Shown in pieces: positions 47,701 through 59,626 of a DNA stretch of 64,000 nucleotides. Under the pieces are notes generated by a model, which worked only from the letters and a program-made list of their open reading frames with translations, was not told the DNA's origin and ran no database searches. Within the stretch, counting starts at the first letter, position 1, and each line of letters opens with the position of its first letter. A program made the translations under genes and the position numbers. The stretch is from Circinella minor (lineage: Eukaryota; Mucoromycota; Mucoromycetes; Mucorales; Lichtheimiaceae), in assembly GCA_016758965.1 (NCBI GenBank), contig JAEPRB010000158.1:1-64000 (forward strand), given 5' to 3'.

Positions 47701-50700
47701 ATGAACACTCCCTTTATCATGTCAGAAAAAGCTATTACATATTGCTTCCAATCCTGTCAAAAGTATATCAGCAACAATTTTGAACTTGAAAGTATTTATT
47801 TGGATAAATGTCCTAAAAAGCATTTTGATTCTATTGAGTCCATGCCATCACAAATTGGTGCGAGCTTGTTCATTCCAATTTCCAACAATGTAAGAATAAA
47901 ATCGTTCAAAATCGACTTACTTCAAAATCTTCTTAAAGATTTTGTAACTATATAAATGAATATAACAATACAGAATATAAAATTGGATACTTGAATATTT
48001 TTCAATTTTTTTTTTTATAGTGGACAGCAGATGTAGAAATTGTAGAACGACGAGAGCGTGCTTATTACATTGACCCTCAATATCGTTGGGGTCCAAGCTC
48101 TATTGAGTTTATTATAATGCAAAAAAAATGTGCAACCAAACAACAAGACGCTTTGTCCGACTTAAAAATACTCGTATTCTCCCGTGCTATGATGAACGAA
48201 GAGTTACGTGGACGGGCAGGGAAACTAGGTGTGTTATTATTAGGCATAGAATAGCATATATTTGATTATTTTGACAATTACGTGTTAGTACTAATATAAC
48301 TGTAAAGGAGAGCATGTGAGTACAAAGGTAAAAAAGTCTATTGTTAAGATAGGCAAAGACGCAAAAAAGTATCGTGAATCATATAACGAAGCTTCCCTAG
48401 TATTATGTGAGCCTGAAATAACCTGGGAGGAAATCTGCAATCCCGCTGCTCCGTTTTGGGAATGGACTATTATGCAGAAAGAGTTCGATATTCTTCGTGA
48501 AACTATGAACAAACGATGCGCAGAAGAAGAATTACAATTGGTGGAGGTAAAAATAGCTTTGTTTTTATTTATTTATTTTGAAGATAGCGCTTGTTATTAA
48601 TGTTGTTATCATTAGGACGAGTTGTTAAGATTGAAGAATTACGCCAACAGTCGACGCAGAGCATTCGAATTGGCTATTCTACAAGAGGGCTATGGTAATG
48701 GTTAATGCCAGCTCTTGTTCGACTATCTCGATGAAGCGGAGCTTTTGTGACTCTCTGTAAATGAAAGTTGGATCAGAGTGCGTTCAGCCGATATAGTAGC
48801 TACTGAATCACCAGATGCCAGTATATCATCTGCAGAAAATGAATACGAGGAAGAAGAACATACTGTAATAGAGTGTGAAGAATGAGAGAATAATTTATTT
48901 GAACAAAGCAGACAAAATTTTCCGGGGGCCAAAGATATATTGGCTTGAGGACCGGCCGGATAACTGGGTTGCCAGGAGATAAAATAACAATCACCATGGA
49001 ACTGGAAACATCATCACAACTCACCAAAGTTGAAGAAGGTAAAAATACAGCAAACGGAAAATAAAATAGCATATTTTGAATTACTGATTCATGCCTTTAT
49101 TAATAGTCATTAGAAGCTACTTAAAGGAAAGCGAGCCAACTTTGAGCGAATTTGTTAAAACACACGTTGACTTTCTTATTGAACATACCCCGGCTGATTG
49201 CTCTTCACCAGAAAAGTTCTGGTCATCCCTTTTTTCGAGCCAAGCTCTTAAAATGAAAATTAAGCTTGTATGTCTGATCATGTAATGTAAATATTTATGT
49301 ATATTTATACGATGTACTGATTTGAAGCATATTGTTGTTATTAGGCCAAAGGTAAAGACGCGATCGACTGGCAAAAAGTTTCTGCAGCATTGGTGCCACT
49401 TTCTTTGTGTTTTTTAAAGACAAAACATCTGCTGCCGCACCAGCTGTCGATAATAAAGATAGCAGTGGCCGGATTATGTCCAGTAGCAGAAAAAATAATT
49501 TCTGTTCGGCCTGATCTTGTTTTATACTGCGATGGAACTGAAAATGGTGCCGGTGAGTGTGGCAAGGAAGGTAATGCCAAAAAAGGGTTGGTAGAAACAA
49601 GTCTTCACTGCCCCAAAGTAATGAAAAGTACGTTCTTGTGTGTGAGTAACAAATGTGACAACGAGAAAGATCTCATTCGAACCATTCGAATCGTTTGCTT
49701 TGCTCAATTTCGTAAGTATTTGGACAAATGACGTGTAGCATATGATGTGTGGTTTGAGTTTCTCTTCTAATCATTGTACTTCTGGAATAGACCTCCATTC
49801 AAGCGCATCTATTCTGGACAGTCCCAGTGGATACGTTGGTCGAGTCCGTACAACTCCTCAATATGAAGTGTCAAACGTCCATCGATGTTCCCTTCTGGAT
49901 TACTGCAGATCATGAAACTGACCTTGAAAGTAAAAGTGAGTGCTTACGGGTCATTTCGACAAGATATGTATTTGATTTGATAATAATATACGTGTGTAAG
50001 TTAGCCGTGTATCAAGCACAACAAGGCAAATATTGGAACGTATCGAGAATGCCATTACCGCACTCTCCAGTGTTGTCGCCAGGTTAGATAATCAAGTCCA
50101 TCTGCTTACGCGTCATGGTTAAAAATATAATAGACGCAAATAATGAAAATCAAGAGGTTACTATCTCCTCATAAATTTTGCTCACTTTTGTTGTCCATTA
50201 TCTAACATAGTATATTATCTATCTTAGATTAAGTTCCTCAAGATCACACAGGTTAGTACTATTCATATATATCTTATAAGTTTTTTTTTTTTTTTTTTTG
50301 TATTTTCTAACACATAGTATTTTAATTATATTACTACATACACTCGTCATCCAGGAAGAATTTGGGGTTGGTGACGAAGAATCATCTCAGAGCTCTGAGC
50401 GACGTGATAATCAAAGGTAATACACTACTCTTTTCTTATTGTACAAATACCATCATGCTGGTATCTAAATTCATATTTTCAAATATGTACATCTTATTTT
50501 TTTTAGTGACACCACACTTCCCGATAACCCAGATAGCTGGTTGAAAGAAGATAAAAACAATCAAGAAAGCCAGGACATTCTGTTAGGTGTAAAGCTGACA
50601 AATGCGGAGGAATCGTCCAGTGACGATATACCGCCCGATCTTGGTTGAACAAGGTAAAAAAGAAAGCTATCTCTTTCACTATAAGTACATGAATGTCTGT

Positions 50701-51061
50701 GTTTATACTATTTCATTATTCTAATAACATATGATGAGTTTGTCACTCATGTTTTATTATATCATATTTGTATTTTCTATAGACCATCACGCAAGATCAA
50801 ATTACATTTTTGGTGGTCGTGGTGCTCGTCATGATCGCGGGAGTTCTTCTGCTGTTCGCGGGAGTGTTGCAGCTAAAAGCAATATGGTTCACTCGGGTCG
50901 TGTTGGTCACTCTCGTCGTAGATGTGCTGTCACTCTTCGTTCTTAATAAATATTTGTACTATGTATTCACTAGTTGTATTCGTAGTAGTTATATTCAGAT
51001 AATAAATTATGATAGGCTCATGGTGTCATTATATAATGAGTTTATTATATTTTTATTTTAA
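47701..51061 (+). pseudogene. Long multi-exon ghost gene, soluble region plus C-terminal membrane hairpin
   Basis: Starts MNTPFIMSEKAITYCFQSCQ. Clean GT-AG introns join SMPSQIGASLFIPISNN to WTADVEIVERRERAYYIDPQ, then STKVKKSIVKIGKDAKKYRE, then DELLRLKNYANSRRRAFELA. From 48703 the same frame continues with protein-like sequence but is cut by about five stops up to 48990. Coding resumes at MELETSSQLTKVEE, EFVKTHVDFLIEHTPADCSS, DAIDWQKVSAALVPLSLCFL and LVLYCDGTENGAGECGKEG. A shifted frame (49793-49935) reads AHLFWTVPVDTLVESVQLL and SIDVPFWITADHETDLESK. Then come a coiled coil (RQILERIENAITALSSVVAR), an acidic Ser-rich part, and an exon from 50783 with two hydrophobic segments (ITFLVVVVLVMIAGVLLLFA and WFTRVVLVTLVVDVLSLFVL). 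No domain is recognised. Intact splice sites with interrupted frames suggest recent decay. Confidence 0.5.
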
Positions 51062-52092
51062 TATGGCATATTTGCTATTTATAATGCTTTGATACAACTG
51101 ATATTCTGAGACAATAAATACTATGCTTTTCACAGTTACCTATCAATAACCTAATAAAGATCATAAATTTTAAACGTTATCTACCAATACAGTAGCGTGT
51201 CGCTTTAGCACAATATATAATATTCAAAATAATATGCAACTATAATAAATGGTATACGTATAAATATTCTTAAATATTCAAAGCAATATATGCTACAATA
51301 TTTGAGATATATAATTTAGAGTGGATTTTCGTATATGTACATGTTTGAATATTTTCTGCATATATTTTTTTCTGTGGTGATACGTAAATTAAAAAAAAAA
51401 CAAATATTTTTGTTTCAACTGTTTGTGTTTTCTTGAACTTGCCCATATAAATCAATCAATGGAAGATAATATGGTATGCCCATACAAATATTATGAAGCA
51501 TCATCAAGATAACAAATTATGATTAAGCATACATCATCATTATCTTATCTTCATACGAAGAAACATTACAAAGAAACAAGCTTAAAGGTCCATTAACTTC
51601 CTTTTTTACGTATGCCAAAATTTTTGCTTCGGTACCTCTTCTACGTATTGATCGAGCGCTTAAATGCCCTCAACGTAAACAACGCTTTAATTTACAGGCT
51701 GGGTAAGTAACTCATCTGCACATATAGCCATTAGTATCAACAGAGACTTTTTTGAAAATGTATTACTGTTATAGTTTTATGATAGTAGCAAGAACGCTTG
51801 AAAATTTATAACAATTTTGGTTTATAACGATATTATTATAACGAATATCCTACACGTTACGCAGAGAATTTCTGGCTTTTTTGTCGCAACTTAGCGGTTT
51901 GTCGCTTAACATTTCGATATTTAAAAAGATAAAAATAAAGTGGAAAGTAGTTCTATATTTTATTATATTTACAGGATATAAAACGTCTATTACGGTTTAC
52001 TGTTTTACCTTCTGGTAATAACACTACTATCATAGACGCAGGTTGTGGTGATACAGATACATATACAAATAAATAATAATAACAATAAGAAC
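51062..52092. other. Intergenic stretch with orphan exon-like segments
   Basis: At 51530-51703 (+) an open frame reads ETLQRNKLKGPLTSFFTYAK, then IFASVPLLRIDRALKCPQRK, and ends at a GTAAGT donor. At 51976-52076 (+) another reads DIKRLLRFTVLPSGNNTTII after a TTTACAG acceptor and ends at TAA. The phases of the two do not fit directly. They look like pieces of one lost or decayed gene that I do not recognise. The rest is AT-rich. Confidence 0.35.
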
Positions 52093-52505
52093 CTATTTTG
52101 ATGCTACAAAGACCATATTTCTAGGTGATTCCATTGGATCAAATAATGGCCACATCCAGACACCTCGAGGTGATATATCGTTATCATTGCCATTTTTCTG
52201 TTGACTTTGTGGTGATGATACTGATTGCTTTAAATAAAGCCAGCGATCAACTAATACAATACTTTCTAACACACGTGCCATCAACGATCGTAATGTCCAT
52301 AAAATAGTAATTTGTTTTTCAGCATATTTATATTCTTCCAAGTATTGTTCTGCTTCTTCTGCTGTAATACTATCAGATGAAAGACCAAATTTTTTTAAAG
52401 CTGCTTGGACATAACCAACAAATCCGTTCTTCTTATTGATCCTATGTGCTAATGCAGGTGCTTGTGATGCTGATGCTAAACCTTTATCCACCATGATTTT
52501 CTAAG

Positions 52506-52551
<46 letters not shown>

Positions 52552-53926
52552 AAAGGGTTAAACTCGGTCCTCCTTTCTCTTTTTCAAAAAATTTATTTAT
52601 TTCATCAATACCTGTAATAAAGCCCGAAAAAAATGTTGTTGAAAAGATTTTTTACTTGCTTGTTTTTGATGTTTCCATTGCCATGGTGAATGACATGCTA
52701 ATACGCGTGCAGTTGTTCCCATGGTAAAGTTCATTTTAGCCAATGAATCACTCATTGGAAACCCAGTTTCTGGGAACATACACCCTGGCTGTTCAGATAA
52801 ATAATGATAACAGCATCCAACATTGACCAGACAAGATACTTTATCGTTATCTTCAGCAAAAAGTCGCATAATCAATGTTGATAAATCACCACAGGCATGT
52901 AAACCACAAATTAACCAACGATCATTATTTGTGGTTGTAGTACTAGAAGGTGTAGTAGGAGTAGTATTGGTATCGCTGGTGCTGATATCCTTATCATCAT
53001 CATTACTACCCCATCGTGTTAAAACACTTGATATATTTTGTGGGGTTATCAACTCAGTAATATGTGTTAATCGTCCACGATGACTTTCTTCTGTGTATTT
53101 TTCTTCATGTCGTATCACACGTCGATCAAATCGTTCGGCACCTTTGGTTTGAATTTCAGACATATCAACTGCTAATACATTCATATCATGATGAAATGCT
53201 AGTGCTCGAGAAAGATAACCTTGCCCAGAACCAAGATCAAGGGCAGATGATATTCCATGTTGTTTAGCTACTTGATGAATTAAATCACTCATCCGTTCAA
53301 CCTAATTTTTGTTATTATCAATTTACATAATTCAAAAGATTTTTATTCTATATCTTAATTTCCTTTTATTATTACAATAATTACCTCATGAATTTTTTTA
53401 CCTGTCATACCGAATAGCATATGCTTTTTGAATTCAGTATGTCTTTCGTTATCTAAAAATAGTAATCAACAATTAAAGTCTAATCATTTAAACAAAACAA
53501 TGTAAATAATAGTGTAATAAGTTCTCACTAGATTGTTTCCTTAATAATGCTATTCTGTTTGATTCTTGAATATACTTCTTTAATGTTTCAGGCCAAGAAG
53601 GGTTCTCTCCAAAAAAAAAAAACAGAATAATGGATTATTATTTATACAAAAAACTTATACTATTTTAATGTGGATATCAAACTTACAATAATTGGTTCAA
53701 AAGAGGTTAGTTGAATAACTGTATCAAACCAGTTTTCTTCTTGTTCAAGTACATGGGTCCATTCTTGATCAAGTTTATTCCACTGGTCATGAGTAAAGAA
53801 ATCAACAATGTGTAAATCATAAAGCCATTTATATTTATTTGCCCATGAAACAAGTGTTTCCAAATAGTTTAATGGATCATTAAATCCAAAAGGTAAATCA
53901 ATTTCTTTCTCTGGTAGTGATATCAT
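52093..53926 (-). CDS. METTL25/RRNAD1-like methyltransferase
   Basis: A multi-exon minus-strand gene. The ATG at 53926 (MISLPEKEIDLPFGF) is preferred over an upstream non-ATG extension. HIVDFFTHDQWNKLDQEW is the N-terminal signature of the family. HMLFGMTGKKIHEVERMSDL precedes the SAM-binding motif ALDLGSGQGYLSRALA, then LAVDMSEIQTKGAERFDRRV, ICGLHACGDLSTLIMR, LVNVGCCYHYLSE and a hydrophobic C-terminal helix (ITILWTLRSLMARVLESIVL). Animal members include METTL25B/RRNAD1; activity and substrate are poorly defined, so the name is by family only. A 40-bp (AT)n tract sits in the last intron. Confidence 0.85.
52509..52548. repeat. (AT)n microsatellite
   Basis: Twenty AT units within the last intron of the methyltransferase gene. 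Confidence 0.95.
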
Positions 53927-54197
53927 GAATAATATACGATACAAACAACAAAAAGAAAAGGCGGGGAAAATTTCCCAATATGAATTTGCATTTTACCGAC
54001 TTCAAAAAAACAAACAAAAAGTTTCAAAAAAAAAAAAAAAAAAAAAACGGGCACGCCGCGTGCAGAACTTAATAAATTTATTTAATAACAAAGAAAATAA
54101 AAGTTTCCTTTTTCCTTTTTCTTTTCTAAATATAAGTAACTTTTCTTTTATATCATTATAATTATTAAGTTAATTAATTTTATAAATAATAATAATA

Positions 54198-55686
54198 ATG
54201 TCACACCAACAACCACAACAACAAACTACACATGATCCAAAATACACAACTGCACCTACAACTGAATCATCAGGCATGATCCAACATCACCACCACCAAC
54301 AACCACAGCAACCACAACAACCTCAAGCTCAAGCTCAACAGCAACAAACATCAGCAGCTGCCATGGCCGCCGCCGCCGCTGCAGCTGCTGCTGCAGCAGC
54401 TTCAGGTGGTACTGCACCAGGTGCTCATCCTGTTTTTGACTTGGGTAAATTTTGGCAAGAACAATTAAGTGTAGCAGAAGCATTTGAATCCGATTTTAAA
54501 AACCACCCTCTACCATTGGCTCGAATCAAGAAGGTCATGAAGACTGATCAAGATGTTAAAGTAAGAGAATGAGAGAGAAGAAAAGAGAATCAAAAAGAGT
54601 GAGAAATAGAAGAACCTCTTTACCTTCTTATAATCACTATAAACTGTGTTTTACAAATAATACTTATATTTATATATAATCTTATATTAATTGTTATAAT
54701 AGATGATTAGTGCTGAGGTACTTGTTTTTTTTTATTAAACAAAAAGAGTTACACTCTTATCACTCTTCAAAGACATATTTACCAATATATTAATTATTTA
54801 GGCACCTATCTTATTTGCAAAAGGTTGTGAAATTTTCATTACTGAATTAACAAAACGCGCTTGGTAAGTTATTTTTTTTTCTATGAATGATATGGTTGGT
54901 TGGCTGGTAAATATATCATGCAAGCCTCTTGATTGGATGTTTAATAACACACTATTATTATTTATTTCTTTAATTTAAAAAATAATAATAAAAATATAAT
55001 AAATAAAAGGGTTCATGCTGAAGAAAATAAACGTCGTACATTACAACGATCTGATATTGCTACAGCTATTTCAAAAACGGATATGTGTGATTTCTTGATT
55101 GATATTGTACCCCGTGAAGAAGCTGCAAAGGTTTGATTTCATAAAATAATAATAAAAAGATCAAGTAAAAGGATAAACAAAAAAAGATAATATTAACTAA
55201 TTATAAATATATGTTTATATTAGTCTAATGCAGCAGTGTATGATCAACATGCTTATACAAATTATTATCAACCTACCAATGTACCACAATATTCACAACA
55301 AATTGATCCGAATGCTTATTATAACCAATTGTCACAGGTAAAAAAAAAAGAAAATGAACCATTAGTTTATGAAGTATTTTAATAATATATTTTTTATTTT
55401 TTTAAGTTGACACCTGAGCAAATGCAACAATATCAACTTCAATTGCAACAATTTGCTCAACATCCTTATGCTCAACCTCAACAACAGCAACAACAAATGG
55501 GACGACAAGGAGCCGCAGGACCATCCACTGGTGGACAACCTGCTCCAGGTAAATATATATCAATTGTTTCTTTATATTTAAATTATATTTATATATATTA
55601 AATAAATAATTTATTTAGGTCAACCATCAAGTTCAGAAGGTGTAAAATCAGAAACTGGTCAACAACAACAACAGCAACAGCATTAG
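54198..55686 (+). CDS. Hap5/NF-YC, histone-fold subunit of the CCAAT-binding complex
   Basis: A multi-exon plus-strand gene. The Gln/His/Ala-rich N-terminus has a 15-residue Ala-type run, then [19 protein letters not shown] and the NF-YC histone fold: [60 protein letters not shown] and [10 protein letters not shown]. These residues pair with NF-YB and recruit NF-YA to CCAAT boxes. The Gln-rich C-terminus ends in a poly-Gln and His. Exon 54703-54717 is 15 nt and encodes MISAE, part of the invariant KMISAEAP core, so it must be included. Fungal Hap complexes control respiration, iron and nitrogen genes. It converges on the eIF4A gene. Confidence 0.95.
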
Positions 55687-56149
55687 AATAACATACAAAC
55701 CCATTCCAGGTTTCCTTTTTTAGCTAGTAACTTAAATATCTAGCTTTGTAGTAGTCTATTATATATATATTTTTTATACATACTCTCTTTCTCTCTCTTT
55801 TTTATGTTAGATACGATAACAAACAACGACAAAAAATAACAATAGTAAATGAAAAAAAAACTCAAGCTATTATATTTATATTATTATTATTATTATATTA
55901 AATCAACATGAGCAAATGACACTCAAAAAAACTTTTTTCTTTTTTATTTTTTGTTTGTTACTAAACTTTTTTTTTTACACTAGACAAAAAAAATTCCATC
56001 CTCTATTCTATCTCTAAAAGATTATTTGTAATAATAAGAAAAGAAAGAGAGGAATGGATCATTATTGGAAAGAGAGAGTGAGAGAGGAAAAAGGAGATAA
56101 GAGAGTGAGAGAGTTGAAAAAGAGAGAAATTTTTTTCATTATTATGCAT
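55687..56149. other. Convergent 3' flanks of Hap5 and eIF4A
   Basis: AT-rich and polypyrimidine DNA followed by a GA-rich stretch (56035-56130). No gene; this is expected 3' untranslated and terminator sequence for two genes transcribed toward each other. Confidence 0.4.
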
Positions 56150-58017
56150 CTAGATAAGGTCAGCAACGTTCATTGGCATTTCTTCAATTTGAGTGTTGTA
56201 GAATTGTTCGATATCTCTCATCATACGGACGTCTTCGTTGGTAACAAAGTTAATAGCAACACCCTTACGACCGAAACGACCACCACGACCAATTCTGTGA
56301 ATGTAGTTTTCACGGTTGGAGGGAAGATCGTAGCTATTATTGATTGATTTGAAGATAAGTAAAAATATACATATAATATTCTATAACAAAATTGGCACAA
56401 CATATACACAATAAAATAATAAAATTAAAGAATACTTACTTGATAACCAAAGAAACTTGTTGGACATCAATACCACGAGCCAACAAATCAGTGGTAATCA
56501 AAACACGGGAAGAACCAGAACGGAATTCCTTCATGATAACATCACGTTGAGCTTGGTCCATATCACCGTGCATGGCAGAAACAGTGAATTCACGGGCATG
56601 GAGCTTATCAGTAAGCCAGTCAACCTTTCTACGGGTGTTACAGAAGATAACGGCTTGGGTGATGGTAACAGTTTCGTACAAATCACAAAGGGTATCGAGT
56701 TTCCATTCTTCCTTGTCGACACCAATGTAGAATTGCTTGATACCTTCCAAGGTCAATTCATCACGCTTGACCAAGATACGGACGGGTTCACGCATGAACT
56801 TGGTAGTGACTTCAAGAACGTCAGAGGGCATAGTAGCGGACAAAAGAACAACTTGGGTGCTACCAGGCAACAATTGGAAAACATCATAGATTTGTTCCTT
56901 GAAACCACGGGACAACATTTCATCAGCTTCATCAAGAACGAACATCTTGACAGAGTCAGTCTTGAAAGCACGACGGTTTTGGATCATATCAAAGACACGA
57001 CCGGGGGTACCAACGACAATGTGGCAACCGGATTGAAGCTTGGCAATATCTTCACGGACATTGGTACCACCAATACAGGCGTGACATTCAATACCCATAA
57101 AGTCACCAAGGGCCAAAACGACCTTTTGAATTTGCAAGGCCAATTCACGGGTGGGGGCCAAAATCAAGGCTTGGGTTTCCTTGAGACTGGTGTCGATCGA
57201 TTGCAAAATAGAAATCGAGAAGGTAGCGGTCTTACCGGTACCGGATTGAGCTTGGGCAATGACGTCGTGACCCTTGATCACAGGCATAATAGCACGTTGT
57301 TGAATGGCGGAAGGACGTTCGAAACTATTTTATTATACAAATATATTATTATATCAATAACAAAAATTATTAATTATATTAATATAAATATACACACGTA
57401 TCCCGTTCCATTATAACAAATACCATTCCCACCCCTTCTTCTACTAGTATTGTCAACCCCTTTAATATATTTTTTTAAAGTTCTCTTGTTTTTTTACATT
57501 ATATTCTATTATTATTATTATAACTTACCCATAGGCGTAGACACCACGGAGAAGGTCAGTCTTGAGGTTCATGTTATCGAAGTTGTCGACAACTTCTTCC
57601 CAGTTGGACTATTTATCATAAAGCATAAAAAAATTATTTAATTTTTTTATTTTCTTGTGACAAAAATAAATAAATAAAAATATATCAATTCAACTCACCT
57701 CAATTTCGTGATCAGTAATTTCTTGCAAAGGTTCGTTGCTATAAATTAGATGAAATAATAATTATAAAGTTAAATTTCTATTATAACCTCTTTTTGTCAT
57801 ATTTATTTTGTAAAAAAAAAAGAAAAAACAAGCATCTCCAAGCCTCCCGTTCCCCGCTTTAATCTCTTTTTTTTTTCCCTTTAATAAAAATCACTCTCTT
57901 CTTTTCAAAATTAAACATAATCGATAAGAGGGTATTGACCAAAAAAAAACAAGATAAATAATAATATAATGTTGTTTTAAAATTTAACAAATAAATGAAA
58001 TTATTATTTTACCTCAT
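56150..58017 (-). CDS. Translation initiation factor eIF4A (DEAD-box RNA helicase)
   Basis: Minus-strand gene. Exon 1 is only ATGAG (58017-58013), joined to exon 2 (57738-57699) to give [15 protein letters not shown]. The rest carries every helicase motif in order: [15 protein letters not shown] (Q motif), AQSGTGKT (I), PTRELALQ (Ia), TPGR (Ib), DEAD (II), SAT (III), [14 protein letters not shown] (IV), [10 protein letters not shown] (V) and HRIGRGGR (VI), ending [11 protein letters not shown] as in all eIF4A proteins. About 397 residues. It unwinds 5' leader structure during cap-dependent initiation. The codons are the preferred set (AAG, AAC, GTC), consistent with high expression. The 5-nt coding first exon leaves an upstream leader in the same exon. 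Confidence 0.97.
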
Positions 58018-58301
58018 ATTGATAGGTCTAATTCAGACTTTAGTAAAAAGGAAAGAGGAAACTTTTCTGCCAGTTCTGGAAGTTTTAAAAAAAAAAATTT
58101 TGGCCCGCTCAGCGTAACTCGGCGATTGTATATTTTGTATTATAAAATTATTTTCAGGTGGCAAAGTCACGTCCTTGTACATCACAAAAAAAAAAAATCA
58201 ACTGCGGAACTTTCTACTAACCACACACTTGCATCAAAAAGAAAACTTAAATTTGGTTAATAAATAACCATGGTTACAAAATTTCTATTTGAATACGACT
58301 T

Positions 58302-59348
58302 TTACTTTTCTTCTTCTTCTTTATTATTATTATTATTATTGTCATTATTATTTTGTTGTTGTATCCTTGGTTTTGCAATAATATAACAAGTTGTACCAAG
58401 ATGAAATCGATGAACTTTAACAATTTCTAATTTTTCTTTTACTTTTTCTTTTTCAAATAATCCCATCAAATCTCTGTTCCACCAGCAGCCCCACTTTGTC
58501 ACATGTTTGTCCACGTTGCTATCCAGAATTCGATTCAACCAGTCATAATGGGATCGACCATGTTCCAATAACAAAATACGAGATTCTTCATTTGGTTTAC
58601 ATGCCTCTGCCATTGATATCAAAGCTTCTTCTGGATCACCACAGGAACATAATCCAAAAGTATCTACCACTGTATTAAACCGGCCAGCCGGTTGTTCGTT
58701 CACGTTGCCTTGTTTAAATTCTACAAACGTCTTGTGAAAATTATCTTTAAACTTGTCAAATTTACTTGTTGCTTCTGTAAGCATTCCTTGATTTCGATCC
58801 GTATATCTAATTGAATCCGTCTGTTCAGGTTTATAATAGTCGAAGTTACGTCCTGTCCCCGTAGATACTTCTAATACATCACCCTGTGGATTTTTTTGGG
58901 GGAAAAATATCAATATATTTGTATCCATAACATTCACGAGTTATAATATATAAATTACCTTTGCTTGACCAATAAGGAATCGTCTCATAACACCAATACC
59001 CATGATTAGTTCATCCCAATCGATTTCCTTGTCGTAACTTTTTGCAATTTTCTCCCAAACAGGGGACGTGTCAAAATTTTCAGCACTTTTTTGTTGTTGC
59101 TGTTGGTGTCGCTTTTCTGGATCGTTTTGATTAGCCGTGTCACTTTTACTTTTAAATACTAACATACTAACACAAGTTGCTGTGACATAAAGTAAGCCAC
59201 CGCCAATGAGAAGAGGTGCAAGTCGAGGAGAAGCTTTTTTACCACCAGCATTAGGTGGTGTCTGGCCAACATTGGGAGGCAATTTAGTATATTTTATGGA
59301 AGGAGAAGCGCGTGGTCGAAATGTTGGACTGGACTTTTTTTTCGTCAT
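58302..59348 (-). CDS. Oms1-like/METTL7-like membrane-anchored methyltransferase
   Basis: Two exons (59348-58959 and 58883-58302) on the minus strand. The basic, Pro/Ser-rich N-terminus (MTKKKSSPTFRPRASPSIKY) precedes a single hydrophobic helix (LAPLLIGGGLLYVTATCVSM). SYDKEIDWDELIMGIGVMRR leads to the SAM-binding GDVLEVSTGTGRNFDYY, then SIRYTDRNQGML, VVDTFGLCSCGDPEEAL, ILLLEHGRSHYDWLN and HRFHLGTTCYIIAKP. Yeast Oms1, with the same layout, is a mitochondrial inner-membrane methyltransferase-like protein. Mitochondrial location is inferred from the N-terminus. The Asn/Glu-rich tail is low complexity. The motif I glycine pattern EVSTGTGRN is typical of the Oms1/METTL7 branch. Confidence 0.85.
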
Positions 59349-59626
59349 AGTTGAAATATGGTGCGTGTAATTATGTTATGTATTAACAAATTTAATGAGT
59401 AACTTCTTTCTCCCCTGCTTTTTTTTTTTGGTAAAATAGCTCTCCGCTGGATATGGCGGCATGACTGAGATTTTCTTTTCTTTATATAAAAAGGTACAAT
59501 TTTTTTTATTTAAAGCATTTTATTATCATTACTACTATTATATACTGATAACCATAATGCAACATAGATTAAATATATAAAAAAAATGTTTACTATATCA
59601 ATATGTCAATTGCATAGGTATAAATA

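Noticed and set aside
56457..57416. 319-codon plus-strand ORF opposite eIF4A
   Set aside because: Antisense shadow of the codon-biased helicase gene; it crosses eIF4A introns and has no family signature.
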